DNA from: an uncultured bacterium
Lineage (GTDB): Bacteria > Bacteroidota > Bacteroidia > Bacteroidales > JACABE01
Assembly: GCA_903911455.1 (NCBI GenBank)
Contig: CAIWDQ010000207.1
Location: forward strand, 1 to 23,448
Reading direction: 5' to 3'
Length of the DNA stretch: 23,448 nucleotides
In this document: piece by piece, positions 13,958 through 22,707 of the stretch
Position numbering within the stretch: position 1 is the stretch's first letter
Layout: each line of letters starts with the position of its first letter
Program-made: the position numbers and the translations under genes
Notes under the pieces: generated by a model
Databases searched by the model: none
What the model was told of the DNA's origin: nothing
The model's input: only the letters and a program-made list of their open reading frames with translations

Positions 13958-16483
13958 ATGAAAAGGATTTTACAGATTATTACGCTTTTAATGTTTGTGC
14001 AGCTTGTGCAGGCACAGAATCCTCAGCATACTTTTAAGGTAGGAGAGGGGAGTTTTCTTTTGGATGGGAAGCCATTCCAGATTATAAGTGGTGAAATGCA
14101 TTTTGCAAGGATACCACGAGAGTATTGGCACGATCGTTTGAAGATGGCAAGAGCTATGGGCCTGAATACTATATGTACTTATGTTTTCTGGAACTTCCAC
14201 GAAACCGAGAAAGGACAGTATAACTTTACAGGTAATGCCGACGTGGCTGCATTTGTAAAGGCTGCTCAGGAGGAAGGCTTGTGGGTAATAATAAGACCTA
14301 GTCCTTATGCTTGCGCCGAATGGGAGTTTGGAGGATATCCGTGGTGGTTGATAAAAGAAAAAGATTTGAAAGTGAGGAGCCGTGATCCAAAGTTCTTAGA
14401 GATGAGTCGTAGTTATATCAAAGCCTTTGGAAAAGAACTGGCTCCATTACAAATAACCAAAGGTGGACCAATCATCATGGTACAGGTTGAGAACGAATAT
14501 GGCTCTTATGATAAGGATAAAGAATATCTTACCATTAATAAAAACTATCTGAGAGAAGCAGGTTTTGATGTTGATCTTTATACTTGCGATGGTTCTACAC
14601 AAATGCCTGATGGATATCTTCCGGGCTTATTACCGGCTGTTAATGGTTGGGATGATGTGAATGGTGTGAAGAATCTTATCAATAAATATAATAATAATCA
14701 TGGTCCTTATTTTATAGCTGAGTGGTATCCTGCCTGGTTTGATTCTTGGGGAGAATCCCATCATACAGTTCCTTTCAAAAGCTTTATAGATGTGTATGAT
14801 TCAGTGCTTGCAGCCGGATTATCTATTAATATATATATGGTTCATGGTGGAACAACCAGAGCTTTCTGGAATGGTGCCAACATGCCTCCTTACAGACCGC
14901 AAACTGCAAGTTATGATTATGATGCTCCAATTAATGAAGCCGGAAATGCTACACCTAAATTCATGGCTATGCGTGAAGTTATCAGGAAACATACTTCACC
15001 CGAAGATCTTCCTAAGATACCGGAAGTTCCTAAACCTAAGAAAACAATTACTACACCTGTTATAAAATTAGAACAAGCTACAGCATTATTTAATAATCTT
15101 CCTAAAGCAATAGAATCAGTTAATCCATTGTCGTTTGAAGATATAAATCAGGGATATGGATATGTTTTATACAGAACTACATTGACAGAACCTTCAAAAG
15201 GAGTACTTGATATTAAACATGTAAGGGATTATGCATTGGTATTTGTTAATGGGAAAAGAGTGGCTATTCTGGACAGAAGAATGGAGCAGGATACTGTTAG
15301 TATTAATATCCCCAAAGGGAAAGTAACTCTTGATATATTTGTAGAAAACAATGGGAGAATTAACTATGGACCTTATTTAAATGATAATAGAAAAGGTATT
15401 ACCGAGAAGGTAACTTATAAAGGTGAGGAAGTTAAGAATTGGATGATATATGGCTTCCCAATGAATGAAATGAGCGATAAAAAGTTAATGAAAGGCACCC
15501 AATATTCTACACCGGTGATTAGAAAAGGTACATTTAATCTTACTGAAACGGGTGACACTTATCTTGATCTATCTAAATGGGGTAAAGGTTATGTATGGGT
15601 TAATGGACATAATCTTGGTAAGTATTGGAACATCGGGCCAACTCAGACTATATATGTGCCAGCTCCATGGTTGAAGAAAGGTGAGAATAATATTACGATA
15701 TTTGAGGAACTTAAATACAATAAAAAAGACTTAAAAGGTGTAGGTGCACCGATATTAGATATACTTGGAACTCCTGTTTTGAATGTAAAGGGGAGTGTTG
15801 ATAAAGTTACTAAGAAAAGTATTCTGAAACTAAGTTGTAAAGATACAACTGCGCGTATTTATTATACATTAGATGGAAAGAAACCTACCAATAAATCGTT
15901 AAGATATACAAAAGCTTTATCATTTAATAAACCGCTTACTGTTTCGGCGATAGGGCAGAAAAATGATTCTTATTCCGAAGAGGTGACACGAATTAATGTT
16001 TATCCATCAAAATCAACTGGAGCTACTGTTAAATTAGATAATAAATATAGCCCTAAATATACCGGTAGTGGAGACATGGGACTTGTGGATGGTTTTATGG
16101 GAAGCTTGAGTTATAAGGATGGTTTGTGGCAAGGTTATGAAGGTAATGATTTGGTTGCTACGATAGATCTTGGGACTACAAAAGATATCAATTCAATTAA
16201 AATAAACTTCCTGCAGGATTATAAATCATGGATATTTCTGCCTACAGAAGTTGAGTTTAGTTTCTCAACTGATGGTAAGAATTACATAAAAGTGAATACT
16301 GTTAAAAATACTGAATCAACAGATCGTCAGGAAGCATTTATCAAGACATTTAATAGTGTAGTTAATTTTAAAAGTGTAAGGTATATTTCTATAAAGGCAA
16401 AGAACTTAGGTATGTGTCCTGCCAATCATCCGGGAGCAGGAGGTAAAGCCTGGTTATTTGTTGATGAAATAACTGTTGAGTAG
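13958..16483 (+). CDS. Secreted GH35 beta-galactosidase with C-terminal binding domains
   Basis: The 841-residue protein starts with a signal peptide (cut after VQAQ, about residue 20). Residues 25-345 are a GH35 TIM barrel: ISGEMHFARIPREYW, then VIIRPSPYACAEWEFGGYPWWL. The acid/base is Glu180 in QVENEYGSY and the nucleophile Glu255 in FIAEWYPAW. It removes terminal beta-linked galactose from glycans. A beta-rich region follows (about 345-610), then a chitobiase-C-like module (IYYTLDGKKPT, about 625-680), then an F5/8-type-C (discoidin-like) domain over about 687-841, likely a sugar-binding unit. There is no T9SS sorting domain, so it should stay in the periplasm or outer-membrane space. It is preceded by repeats and stands apart from its neighbours; no polysaccharide-utilisation SusC/D genes are nearby. 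The exact substrate is not known. Confidence 0.95.
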   Translation: MKRILQIITLLMFVQLVQAQNPQHTFKVGEGSFLLDGKPFQIISGEMHFARIPREYWHDRLKMARAMGLNTICTYVFWNFHETEKGQYNFTGNADVAAFVKAAQEEGLWVIIRPSPYACAEWEFGGYPWWLIKEKDLKVRSRDPKFLEMSRSYIKAFGKELAPLQITKGGPIIMVQVENEYGSYDKDKEYLTINKNYLREAGFDVDLYTCDGSTQMPDGYLPGLLPAVNGWDDVNGVKNLINKYNNNHGPYFIAEWYPAWFDSWGESHHTVPFKSFIDVYDSVLAAGLSINIYMVHGGTTRAFWNGANMPPYRPQTASYDYDAPINEAGNATPKFMAMREVIRKHTSPEDLPKIPEVPKPKKTITTPVIKLEQATALFNNLPKAIESVNPLSFEDINQGYGYVLYRTTLTEPSKGVLDIKHVRDYALVFVNGKRVAILDRRMEQDTVSINIPKGKVTLDIFVENNGRINYGPYLNDNRKGITEKVTYKGEEVKNWMIYGFPMNEMSDKKLMKGTQYSTPVIRKGTFNLTETGDTYLDLSKWGKGYVWVNGHNLGKYWNIGPTQTIYVPAPWLKKGENNITIFEELKYNKKDLKGVGAPILDILGTPVLNVKGSVDKVTKKSILKLSCKDTTARIYYTLDGKKPTNKSLRYTKALSFNKPLTVSAIGQKNDSYSEEVTRINVYPSKSTGATVKLDNKYSPKYTGSGDMGLVDGFMGSLSYKDGLWQGYEGNDLVATIDLGTTKDINSIKINFLQDYKSWIFLPTEVEFSFSTDGKNYIKVNTVKNTESTDRQEAFIKTFNSVVNFKSVRYISIKAKNLGMCPANHPGAGGKAWLFVDEITVE

Positions 16484-16488
16484 GGAGA

Positions 16489-16526
16489 AGTGCCTTAAGT
16501 TTGAAGTGCCTAAAATGCCTAAAGTT
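16489..16526 (+). repeat. Degenerate 9-bp repeat after a stop codon
   Basis: Copies AGTGCCTTA, AGTGCCTAA, AATGCCTAA with a shortened unit between them, starting five bases after the GH35 stop. It is a degraded form of the AGTACTTAG family. Confidence 0.55.
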
Positions 16527-16657
16527 ATAATAATAAAATAAGTATTAAACCAATACTATAAAATTTTATCTAAGTTAATTAACATTAAATTAAAATACTA
16601 TTCACTTAAATATTGTTTTAATAATAGTAATTTTACATGAATTAAAATCAAATAAAA

Positions 16658-18952
16658 ATGAAAAAGATTGTCCTTTTTGTATGTATTTTCTTAAGTGTGT
16701 TATCAGTTAAATCACAATTAACACAGCTTAATCATTCATTGATGCAAGGTGGTAATGTTAATCAGTTTGTAAGCAATGGTTCCAATATTTTTATCTCTAC
16801 AGATGGTGGTGTGTTTAAAACATCTAATAATGGAACCTCATGGACTTATTGTAACTTTAACTCTATACTTTCAAATAGTGCAACAGATATTGTAGTAACT
16901 AATGGCAATCTTTATGCTGCCTTGGATAATGATTATACTCATATTTATCAATCTACTGATAATGGAGCAACGTGGACAAGTTCAGGAAATCCAACTTCAA
17001 CAGGTTGGTTTTATGATTTAGGAGGTCCTGTTAATTCAAAAGTGTTCCGTTTTTACTTTAAAATAGATCAATCAGGGAATAATAATGATAGTGTATATTT
17101 ATTTAATACTAATGTTCCTTCAGGTACATGGGTAAATGGAGCTTTTATAGGTGTTGATGCAGGTTATACAACAAACTTCTTAAATATTAGTAATACTAAA
17201 CAGTTTTTCCAATTAGGAGGCAATCTTTTCTTTACTTCAGATGGTGTTACTATAACTCAGGTTCCGACTGTTCCAGGATTGGTAAATGGTTTTGATGAAA
17301 CTGCTTTAACTTCCGAACCATCTAATAACTTAATTTATTATAATAATCGGGATGATGGAAATGTTTATAAGATGGATCTAACAACTACTTTACAATGGGT
17401 AAATATTCGTAATAATATAACTACTAATCCTGCTATGCAGATTCTAAACCTTGTAGCAGCTGATAATCTTCTTTTAACTTTGGGTGTTGACACCTTAAAT
17501 AATGCCAAGTACATGCGTTCCTTAAATCATGGTGTTACTTTTGATACTGTGCCTTTATATAATTGTGGTATAATTGCTCCTCGCTTTGATGACATCTTTA
17601 AAGTATCTTCAACCAGTTTATTTGCTTCGGGGGGGATGAATAAAAACTTATATCATTCAACAGATAATGGTACTACATGGACTGTTATTAATACTGGCTT
17701 CTTTGGTTTAAATACTACTGATCTTGTTCAAAAAGGAGATAGTCTTTTAACTTATGTTGATGAAGGAAGAGGTGTTATGCGTTCGTTAGATGGTGGCGTT
17801 ACCTGGAATTTATCTAATACCGGAATCTCTACATTGTATAATATTGTTAATTGTTCTGATATATTTAAATTAGTTGGTAATAATGTTTTTGCTATTGCTG
17901 ATATTGTTTCTACAACTCAAAGAGGTACCTTGGTTTATAAATCTGCTGACTTTGGTGCAACCTGGACTCCTACAACTTCACAGCCGGTTGCTAAAACTGT
18001 TAATATGACTTATGAAGGTAAGAATGGTAATTTGGGTGTATTTGTACATAATGTATTTATAGATTCTACCGGGAATTACAAAACAGGTGTTTTCCGTACA
18101 ATAAATAATGGAAATACCTGGACAAAGATAAATGCAGGATTGGTTCCATTTGGTATTAACAATCTTTTTGGAGTTAATGGCAAAGGACTTACTGATACTT
18201 TATTGTTATTTGCCGATGATTTTAATGGTAATGATATGATTTTAATTTCAACTAATAATGGAGATACATGGACATTATCTTACACAGTTACTAATGGAAA
18301 CATTGAACTTAATCAGGGCATTTATGGAAAAGCTGTTACTGCTTTTGGAGGACCTACTAATTCGGCAGTTGTAGTTATAACTGATTATTCAACAGGTGTC
18401 GGTGTTGATAAAATATTAATGTTGGGTAGTAATGGTTGGAAAAACATACCTAATAGTGGTTTGCCTTCAGGAGTTCAGATCAATTCTATTAAATATATGA
18501 ATAATATGTGGTATGTTGGTACAACTGCAGGGGTTTATCGCAGTGCAGATCTTATTAGTTGGAATGCATTAAATAATTCAGGCATTTATTTAGGAATGAC
18601 TCTTTCTAACCTTCAATTATCAACTACAAGCAATACTTTATATGTTGCGACTGCGGGAAATAGTTTGTGGAAAACTGATGTTACTTATAGTATAAATGAG
18701 TTTAGTAAATCTAATGATAACTTTAGTATTTATCCTGTTCCTGCCAAAGATAAATTAAATATAGTGTTTAAATCTGATAAATTACCTCTTTCTTTTGATA
18801 TAATTTCTTTGGAAGGTAAGCTTTTAAAGACTCAAATTATTAATTATAAAGAAACCACAATTAATGTTTCGGATTTGTCGTTGGGGGTTTATTTAATTAA
18901 GATGAATTATACAGATAAGCAGATTGTAGAGAAATTTACTGTATTGAAATAA
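16658..18952 (+). CDS. T9SS-secreted Asp-box repeat protein
   Basis: The 764-residue protein has a signal peptide (MKKIVLFVCIFLSVLSVKS). At least seven Asp-box motifs are seen (S-x-D-x-G-x-T-W type): STDNGATWT, STDNGTTWT, SLDGGVTWN, SADFGATWT, TINNGNTWT and STNNGDTWT among them. These mark beta-propeller blades as in sialidases and photosystem-stability/VPS10-like propellers. The last about 75 residues (FSIYPVPAKDKLNI ... LSLGVYLIKM ... EKFTVLK) are a type A Por/T9SS C-terminal sorting domain, so the protein is exported across the outer membrane and may be fixed to the surface. No catalytic residues could be assigned, so a binding or sensing role is as likely as an enzyme. A terminator follows at 19009. 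The gene is next to a trio of T9SS-like envelope genes. Confidence 0.92.
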   Translation: MKKIVLFVCIFLSVLSVKSQLTQLNHSLMQGGNVNQFVSNGSNIFISTDGGVFKTSNNGTSWTYCNFNSILSNSATDIVVTNGNLYAALDNDYTHIYQSTDNGATWTSSGNPTSTGWFYDLGGPVNSKVFRFYFKIDQSGNNNDSVYLFNTNVPSGTWVNGAFIGVDAGYTTNFLNISNTKQFFQLGGNLFFTSDGVTITQVPTVPGLVNGFDETALTSEPSNNLIYYNNRDDGNVYKMDLTTTLQWVNIRNNITTNPAMQILNLVAADNLLLTLGVDTLNNAKYMRSLNHGVTFDTVPLYNCGIIAPRFDDIFKVSSTSLFASGGMNKNLYHSTDNGTTWTVINTGFFGLNTTDLVQKGDSLLTYVDEGRGVMRSLDGGVTWNLSNTGISTLYNIVNCSDIFKLVGNNVFAIADIVSTTQRGTLVYKSADFGATWTPTTSQPVAKTVNMTYEGKNGNLGVFVHNVFIDSTGNYKTGVFRTINNGNTWTKINAGLVPFGINNLFGVNGKGLTDTLLLFADDFNGNDMILISTNNGDTWTLSYTVTNGNIELNQGIYGKAVTAFGGPTNSAVVVITDYSTGVGVDKILMLGSNGWKNIPNSGLPSGVQINSIKYMNNMWYVGTTAGVYRSADLISWNALNNSGIYLGMTLSNLQLSTTSNTLYVATAGNSLWKTDVTYSINEFSKSNDNFSIYPVPAKDKLNIVFKSDKLPLSFDIISLEGKLLKTQIINYKETTINVSDLSLGVYLIKMNYTDKQIVEKFTVLK

Positions 18953-19008
18953 GATATTTGTATGGATAATTAAGTTTATCTATGCACTTTAACATAATTA
19001 TGATGAGT

Positions 19009-19040
19009 AAGGCTGTCAGATATCTGGCAGCCTTTATTAT
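19009..19040 (+). terminator. Intrinsic terminator
   Basis: AAGGCTGTCAGAT pairs with ATCTGGCAGCCTT (13 positions, one T:G pair, minimal loop) and is followed by TATTATTTG. It ends the transcript of the T9SS cargo gene. Confidence 0.75.
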
Positions 19041-19110
19041 TTGTACTAATATAATATTCAATCTTAATAAGCGTTATTAAATTTAATTCTTTAACAAATC
19101 AAATATAAAC

Positions 19111-20088
19111 ATGAAAAAAACAATTCTTCTTTCAACACTTATCTTATTAATAAGTCATACAACTATCTTTGCTCAACAGTGTGGTAATTATCTTTACAAT
19201 ACTAATCAATTGCTGCAAAATACTAGCAGAGGTCCTGCAAGTTATGCACCTATCCAGAATAATAATGAGTTTACTGTTATTGTTAATGGTTTGATGAATC
19301 TGGTGGCTGATGATTATACTGCTATCTTTAATATTGTTCAGGTAGGGGAGACTATTGAAGCTACTGATCAGATGATGGCTCATAGGATATCTGTTTTTAA
19401 ACAGAAACTTTCGTTGATAGGTTTTGATACCAATGAAGTGAGGATTGATATGATTTCTTTTGTCCCCAGATTTGATATTCAAACAGAGACTAAGCTCTTT
19501 AGTAAGACATATAATGAAGTTCCTGCAGGTTTTGAAATGCAGAAGAATATTTCGGTTCATTTTACAAAATCTAGTATGATGGATGGTATTATGACTGCTG
19601 CTACTTATGCTGAAATTTATGACATCGTTAAAGTTGATTACTTCGTTACTAATCTTCAGCAACAGTTGGATAGTCTGCGTATGAAATGCTTGTTGGAAGT
19701 TAAAGCTAAGATTAAATCCTACGAAAAGTTAGGTTTTAAGTTTGATACTTTAAAAAAGATTATAAGTGATAACTTTGCAACTATCTATCCTCAGACAAGG
19801 TATTTTAATTATCAGGCTTTTTCTCGTCCTTCGTTAAATGCAGCTAAAAAGAAGTCTTCTTCGTTGCCAATAGTAAATGAGGCGCCTAAAACTAATTCTA
19901 AGTTTTATAGTCAGCTTAGTTATGATTTGTATGATTTGGTTATTAATCCTGTGGTTACCGAACCTGTTGTGCAATTGTCGTATTCTGTTTCGGTGAAATA
20001 CTTTTTTAAAGATGATGAAGATAAACCTAAGGATAAATTCTACATTATTACTCCTACCGGGGATGCGAAACAGTTTCTACCAAGGTAA
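19111..20088 (+). CDS. Periplasmic SIMPL-domain (DUF541-like) protein
   Basis: The protein has 325 residues with a signal peptide cut after TIFAQ (about residue 22). Residues 48-210 follow the SIMPL pattern: a strand with EFTVIVNGLMNLVADDYTAI, a helix with ATDQMMAHRISVFKQKLSLI, then FDTNEVRIDM, and later EVKAKIKSYEKLGF. SIMPL proteins are periplasmic or outer-membrane-linked; their biochemical role is poorly known. A Lys/Ser-rich linker and a tail with SYSVSVKYFF close the protein. It leads a plus-strand set with the SUMF1-like gene 82 bases downstream and the GldN-like gene after it, so an envelope role together with those is likely. Family call moderate, based on layout rather than on any single motif. 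Confidence 0.75.
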   Translation: MKKTILLSTLILLISHTTIFAQQCGNYLYNTNQLLQNTSRGPASYAPIQNNNEFTVIVNGLMNLVADDYTAIFNIVQVGETIEATDQMMAHRISVFKQKLSLIGFDTNEVRIDMISFVPRFDIQTETKLFSKTYNEVPAGFEMQKNISVHFTKSSMMDGIMTAATYAEIYDIVKVDYFVTNLQQQLDSLRMKCLLEVKAKIKSYEKLGFKFDTLKKIISDNFATIYPQTRYFNYQAFSRPSLNAAKKKSSSLPIVNEAPKTNSKFYSQLSYDLYDLVINPVVTEPVVQLSYSVSVKYFFKDDEDKPKDKFYIITPTGDAKQFLPR

Positions 20089-20091
20089 GGA

Positions 20092-20145
20092 AGTATTTAG
20101 AGTATTTAGAGTATTTAGAGTATTTGGAGTACTTAGAGTACTTGA
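20092..20145 (+). repeat. 9-bp tandem repeat AGTATTTAG x6
   Basis: Three exact AGTATTTAG copies, then AGTATTTGG, AGTACTTAG and AGTACTTGA. It starts four bases after the stop codon of the SIMPL gene and fills most of the gap to the next gene. The fifth copy has the unit found at 5193. Confidence 0.85.
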
Positions 20146-20169
20146 AGTTTTATCAAAACAAATAAGATT

Positions 20170-21036
20170 ATGAAGAATAAAAAGAATATCAAACACATTA
20201 TTAAGATTATTTCTGTTTTGAGTATAGTTATAATCTTTATGAGTTTTATTTCTGATAAAGCTCTTAATCATCTTACTACTATTCCTTCGCAGACTCTTAA
20301 TCTATATAAGTTGCTTGGTGAAAATACAAATGCTCACGAGCATACTGTTAAGAGTTTTCAGATAAGCGAGTTTGTTACTTTTAAAGAGTATAAAGAATAT
20401 TTGAATGCTATAAGGGAGGATTCTTCTGCTGCATTTTATTTATGTCAGTTGCCTGATACTAATATTACCACTCACGATGCCTATATGAAGTATGTAAGAA
20501 GTGATGAATATGATGCTTATCCTGTGCTTGGCATTACTTGGGAGGCTGCTATGAACTTTTGCAAATGGAAGACTTTAAAGGATAATAAGGATAGTATTAC
20601 TTTTATTTATCGTTTGCCGGCTTGCTCTGAGTGGCTTGCTGCTTATCATTATTATTCTAAAAATAATATTAAGAATGATATGAATGATAAGTATGCTGAT
20701 TGGTTGTTGAATGAAATGACTGAAGGTTTTATTGGGTTTAAATGTGAATTTTCTTTAGATTTTATTATTTATCTTCATAAGAAAAATGATGCCTTAGTAA
20801 ATAAAAGGAAAAGAGTGATTGGTGATTCATATATGTCTCAATATGATCCTTTACAAAGCACACTGTTTGGTAAAAAAGAATATCCGGTCTTTACTAGTTA
20901 TTACATTGCAACGGAAGGAAAAAGACACATTGCTTTTAGATATGTAAAAGAGAAAGTGAATAATTCTGAACCGGGGATTCCTTATAATAATATCTCAAAT
21001 GATGTATTAAAATATTGGGGTTTTAAAACAAAATAA
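20170..21036 (+). CDS. SUMF1/GldK-like envelope protein
   Basis: The protein has 288 residues with an N-terminal hydrophobic helix (residues 10-27) and no lipobox Cys, so it is exported or membrane-anchored. The following parts line up with the SUMF1 (formylglycine-generating-enzyme-like) fold used by gliding/T9SS lipoproteins GldJ and GldK: ISEFVTFKEYKEYL, then YPVLGITWEAAMNFCKWK (118-134), then YRLPACSEWLAAYHYY (147-162), and a closing HIAFRYVKE. The FGE active-site Cys pair is not evident, so it is probably structural rather than catalytic. Its stop codon lies one base before the next gene, which has a GldN-like domain. GldK and GldN act together in T9SS, so this pair could be a divergent version of that ring complex. 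Family likeness good; role inferred. Confidence 0.78.
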   Translation: MKNKKNIKHIIKIISVLSIVIIFMSFISDKALNHLTTIPSQTLNLYKLLGENTNAHEHTVKSFQISEFVTFKEYKEYLNAIREDSSAAFYLCQLPDTNITTHDAYMKYVRSDEYDAYPVLGITWEAAMNFCKWKTLKDNKDSITFIYRLPACSEWLAAYHYYSKNNIKNDMNDKYADWLLNEMTEGFIGFKCEFSLDFIIYLHKKNDALVNKRKRVIGDSYMSQYDPLQSTLFGKKEYPVFTSYYIATEGKRHIAFRYVKEKVNNSEPGIPYNNISNDVLKYWGFKTK

Positions 21037-21037
21037 A

Positions 21038-21994
21038 ATGAAAAGAATAACTTTAATCTTAGTAGTTATTGCTTTGCTTACATTAAATACTAAAGCACAA
21101 AAACAGGCTTTTAACGGTGCAACTTATGTTTGCAACTTTGAAACATTACAGGGTAGGTTGAACGGGAATTATGTTTCGTATTATAAAAACGGTAAAAAGA
21201 AAGCCGAAGGTAAGTTTGAGAATAATTGCCGCAAAGGTATCTGGACAGTTTGGGATACGACGGGGAGGCTGAGGATGCAGAGAGATTATGAAAATATACT
21301 TTGTTTTAATCGAATTATTCCGGCTTTCCCTACTGATAAAAATATTGAGTTGCTGAATACTCCCAAATATACGCTTCAATATAATAAAGATGGCTACATT
21401 CAGTGTTCTGATGTTAAAGAAAGAATGGTTGTTTGGGACACAAGGATATGGCGACTTATTTCGCCTCAGGATAATCAGTTGTTGTTTGATAATAATAAAT
21501 TGCTGGAGATAATTTCTACTTATATCAAAAATAAAGGAGAGGTGTATAAAGACGAAGAATTAACTAAGAAACTAGACATAAAAGCTTTTGATGCTTCAAT
21601 ATATAAAGTTGTTGGCTTTAAGATTAAAGAAGATCAGTTTCTGGATAACGACCGTCAGGTTTCTGATGTACGTATTATTGGCATAAGTCTGATATTGATT
21701 GAAAAAGAAACGAATGTTACCTCCGATCTTGGCTGGATTTATTTTCCTGATTTCAGAAAGACATTAGCTCAGGAAAAGATGAACGATGCTACTGTTCCTG
21801 CATATATAAAATCCTACGACGATTTGTTTTTCTTTAGATATTTCTACGGACAAATCCAAAAACAATCAAATATGAACGACTTTTATATCACCAATTATAA
21901 ATTCACTAAAGAGGAAATAGATAAAGAGGCTTTGCGAATAGATATGGATATAATAGATACTGAGCATGATTTCTGGATAAGCCTGACGAAATAA
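21038..21994 (+). CDS. MORN-like plus GldN-like secreted protein
   Basis: The protein has 318 residues and a signal peptide cut after NTKAQ (residue 21). Residues 38-86 are a MORN/YwqK-type repeat pair: LNGNYVSYYKNGKKKAEGKF, then RKGIWTVWDTTGRL. Residues about 128-280 look like GldN: VVWDTRIWRLI, then YKVVGFKIKEDQFLDNDR with VRIIGISLI, then LGWIYFPDFR and SYDDLFFFRYFYGQI. GldN (PorN) is a periplasmic part of the type IX secretion ring with GldK. Here the domain is joined to MORN-like repeats, and the gene follows a SUMF1-like gene by one base, while GldL and GldM partners are missing. A divergent, second T9SS-related complex or a decoy role are both possible. The GldN likeness is from memory of conserved blocks. 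Confidence 0.8.
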   Translation: MKRITLILVVIALLTLNTKAQKQAFNGATYVCNFETLQGRLNGNYVSYYKNGKKKAEGKFENNCRKGIWTVWDTTGRLRMQRDYENILCFNRIIPAFPTDKNIELLNTPKYTLQYNKDGYIQCSDVKERMVVWDTRIWRLISPQDNQLLFDNNKLLEIISTYIKNKGEVYKDEELTKKLDIKAFDASIYKVVGFKIKEDQFLDNDRQVSDVRIIGISLILIEKETNVTSDLGWIYFPDFRKTLAQEKMNDATVPAYIKSYDDLFFFRYFYGQIQKQSNMNDFYITNYKFTKEEIDKEALRIDMDIIDTEHDFWISLTK

Positions 21995-22022
21995 TTATGA
22001 ATTATGAATTATGAATTATGAA
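21995..22022 (+). repeat. 7-bp tandem repeat TTATGAA x4
   Basis: Four exact copies begin at the base after the stop codon of the GldN-like gene. The unit is a relative of AATTACG at 13822 (AATTATG in another phase). Confidence 0.85.
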
Positions 22023-22063
22023 TAAAAAAAACATTTGGTGATTTGGTGATTTACTATGCCGTC

Positions 22064-22084
22064 ATTGCGGGCTTGACCCGCAAT
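22064..22084. repeat. REP-like hairpin, ATTGCGGG type
   Basis: ATTGCGGG and CCCGCAAT form a perfect 8-bp stem around CTTGA. The surrounding GTCATTGCGG...CCCGCAATCC resembles extragenic palindromes seen in many bacteria. G+C content is clearly above that of the neighbourhood. Confidence 0.65.
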
Positions 22085-22174
22085 CCCCATGTTTATTAGT
22101 AACAACTTTACCACAATACAACTTCTGTAGACGATTAAATTAGCATGAGATTCAGTGTCAAGTACGGAATGATA

Positions 22175-22402
22175 TTATTTCAATTCTAAAAAATCATTTA
22201 CATCAATATCTGCTTGTTTTAAGATTGCTTTTAAAGTACCTTCAGACATATCTCCAACATGATTTGGAATTGTAGTAAATCTATTTGTTATAGGATTATA
22301 TCATATTTCGTGACTTCCTGCTGCTTGACGATAAAATTCAAATCCAAACTTCTTAAGAATTCTAATTATCATTCTATATTTGAAACCTGATAATTTCCCC
22401 AT
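22175..22402 (-). pseudogene. hicA: HicA-type toxin broken by a nonsense codon
   Basis: Translated on the minus strand, 75 codons read as a HicA (mRNA interferase) protein: MGKLSGFKYRMIIRILKKFG, then GSHEI, a stop, then YNPITNRFTTIPNHVGDM and LKAILKQADIDVNDFL. The GSH motif (His31, the usual catalytic residue) is intact. The stop is TGA at 22303-22301, exactly where HicA proteins often have Trp (TGG), so a single base change explains it. No frameshift is seen. The gene begins two bases downstream of the HicB stop codon, as in normal hicBA operons. Truncation after 33 residues should abolish the fold. The ATG at 22402 is the natural start. The rest of the frame has no other lesion, so the mutation looks recent. 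Confidence 0.85.
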
Positions 22403-22403
22403 C

Positions 22404-22628
22404 TTATACTCCTATAAATATAGGGTAATCAAAATTATCTGAAGTAGGATTTAAATTAGAAATTTGCTCTTCATGCGCTTCAATTAGTTTTTTAGCTACA
22501 TCTTTTGCAATTTCTATTGTTTCAGAAATTGTTCTGCCTTGTGCTACCAATCCTTGCAAGGTGTCTGAAGTGGCAAGATAAAATCCTTCCGGTAATTTTT
22601 CTATATGTATATTTACGATTCTTTCCAT
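22404..22628 (-). CDS. hicB: HicB-type antitoxin
   Basis: The protein has 74 residues: INIHIEKLPEGFYLATSD-like start (VNIHIEKLPEGFYLATSD), then LQGLVAQGRTISETIEIAKD. These are the marks of the HicB fold, a degraded RNase-H-like domain that binds and blocks HicA. It lacks a separate C-terminal DNA-binding domain, so it is one of the short HicB forms. It precedes the hicA remnant by one base and has a -7 box just upstream within an inverted repeat. Its toxin is broken here, so it may persist for other reasons or be on its way out. Confidence 0.88.
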   Translation of the reverse strand: MERIVNIHIEKLPEGFYLATSDTLQGLVAQGRTISETIEIAKDVAKKLIEAHEEQISNLNPTSDNFDYPIFIGV

Positions 22629-22644
22629 AGCAATTAAATTTTTA

Positions 22645-22672
22645 CAAAGATACTCATTTTAGTTAATCTTTG
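22645..22672 (-). promoter_or_regulatory. hicBA promoter box within an inverted repeat
   Basis: The minus strand carries TATCTTTG (22652-22645), a good -7 box, giving a leader of only about 10 bases. CAAAGAT (22645-22651) and ATCTTTG (22666-22672) form a perfect 7-bp inverted repeat that overlaps this box, a plausible operator. HicB autoregulation is known for the family; its use here is inference. Confidence 0.4.
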
Positions 22673-22707
22673 AGTAATTTCTTTTTTATCTGCTAACCCC
22701 AGCTAAG

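Noticed and set aside
13988..14200. Minus-strand frame inside the GH35 gene
   Set aside because: It is a shadow of a well-supported gene; the translation has no family features.
19147..19662. 171-residue minus-strand frame opposite the SIMPL gene
   Set aside because: It is antisense to a gene with a signal peptide and family pattern; the translation is low-complexity Ser/His/Ile-rich text.
20077..20271. Minus-strand frame over the 9-bp array at 20092
   Set aside because: Its Thr/Leu/Asn repeats are just the translated tandem repeat.
22301..22303. Possible TGA-as-Trp recoding
   Set aside because: Trp is TGG throughout the other genes, which have no in-frame TGA, and FISUMP copy 2 ends in TGA. 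A point mutation in hicA is simpler.
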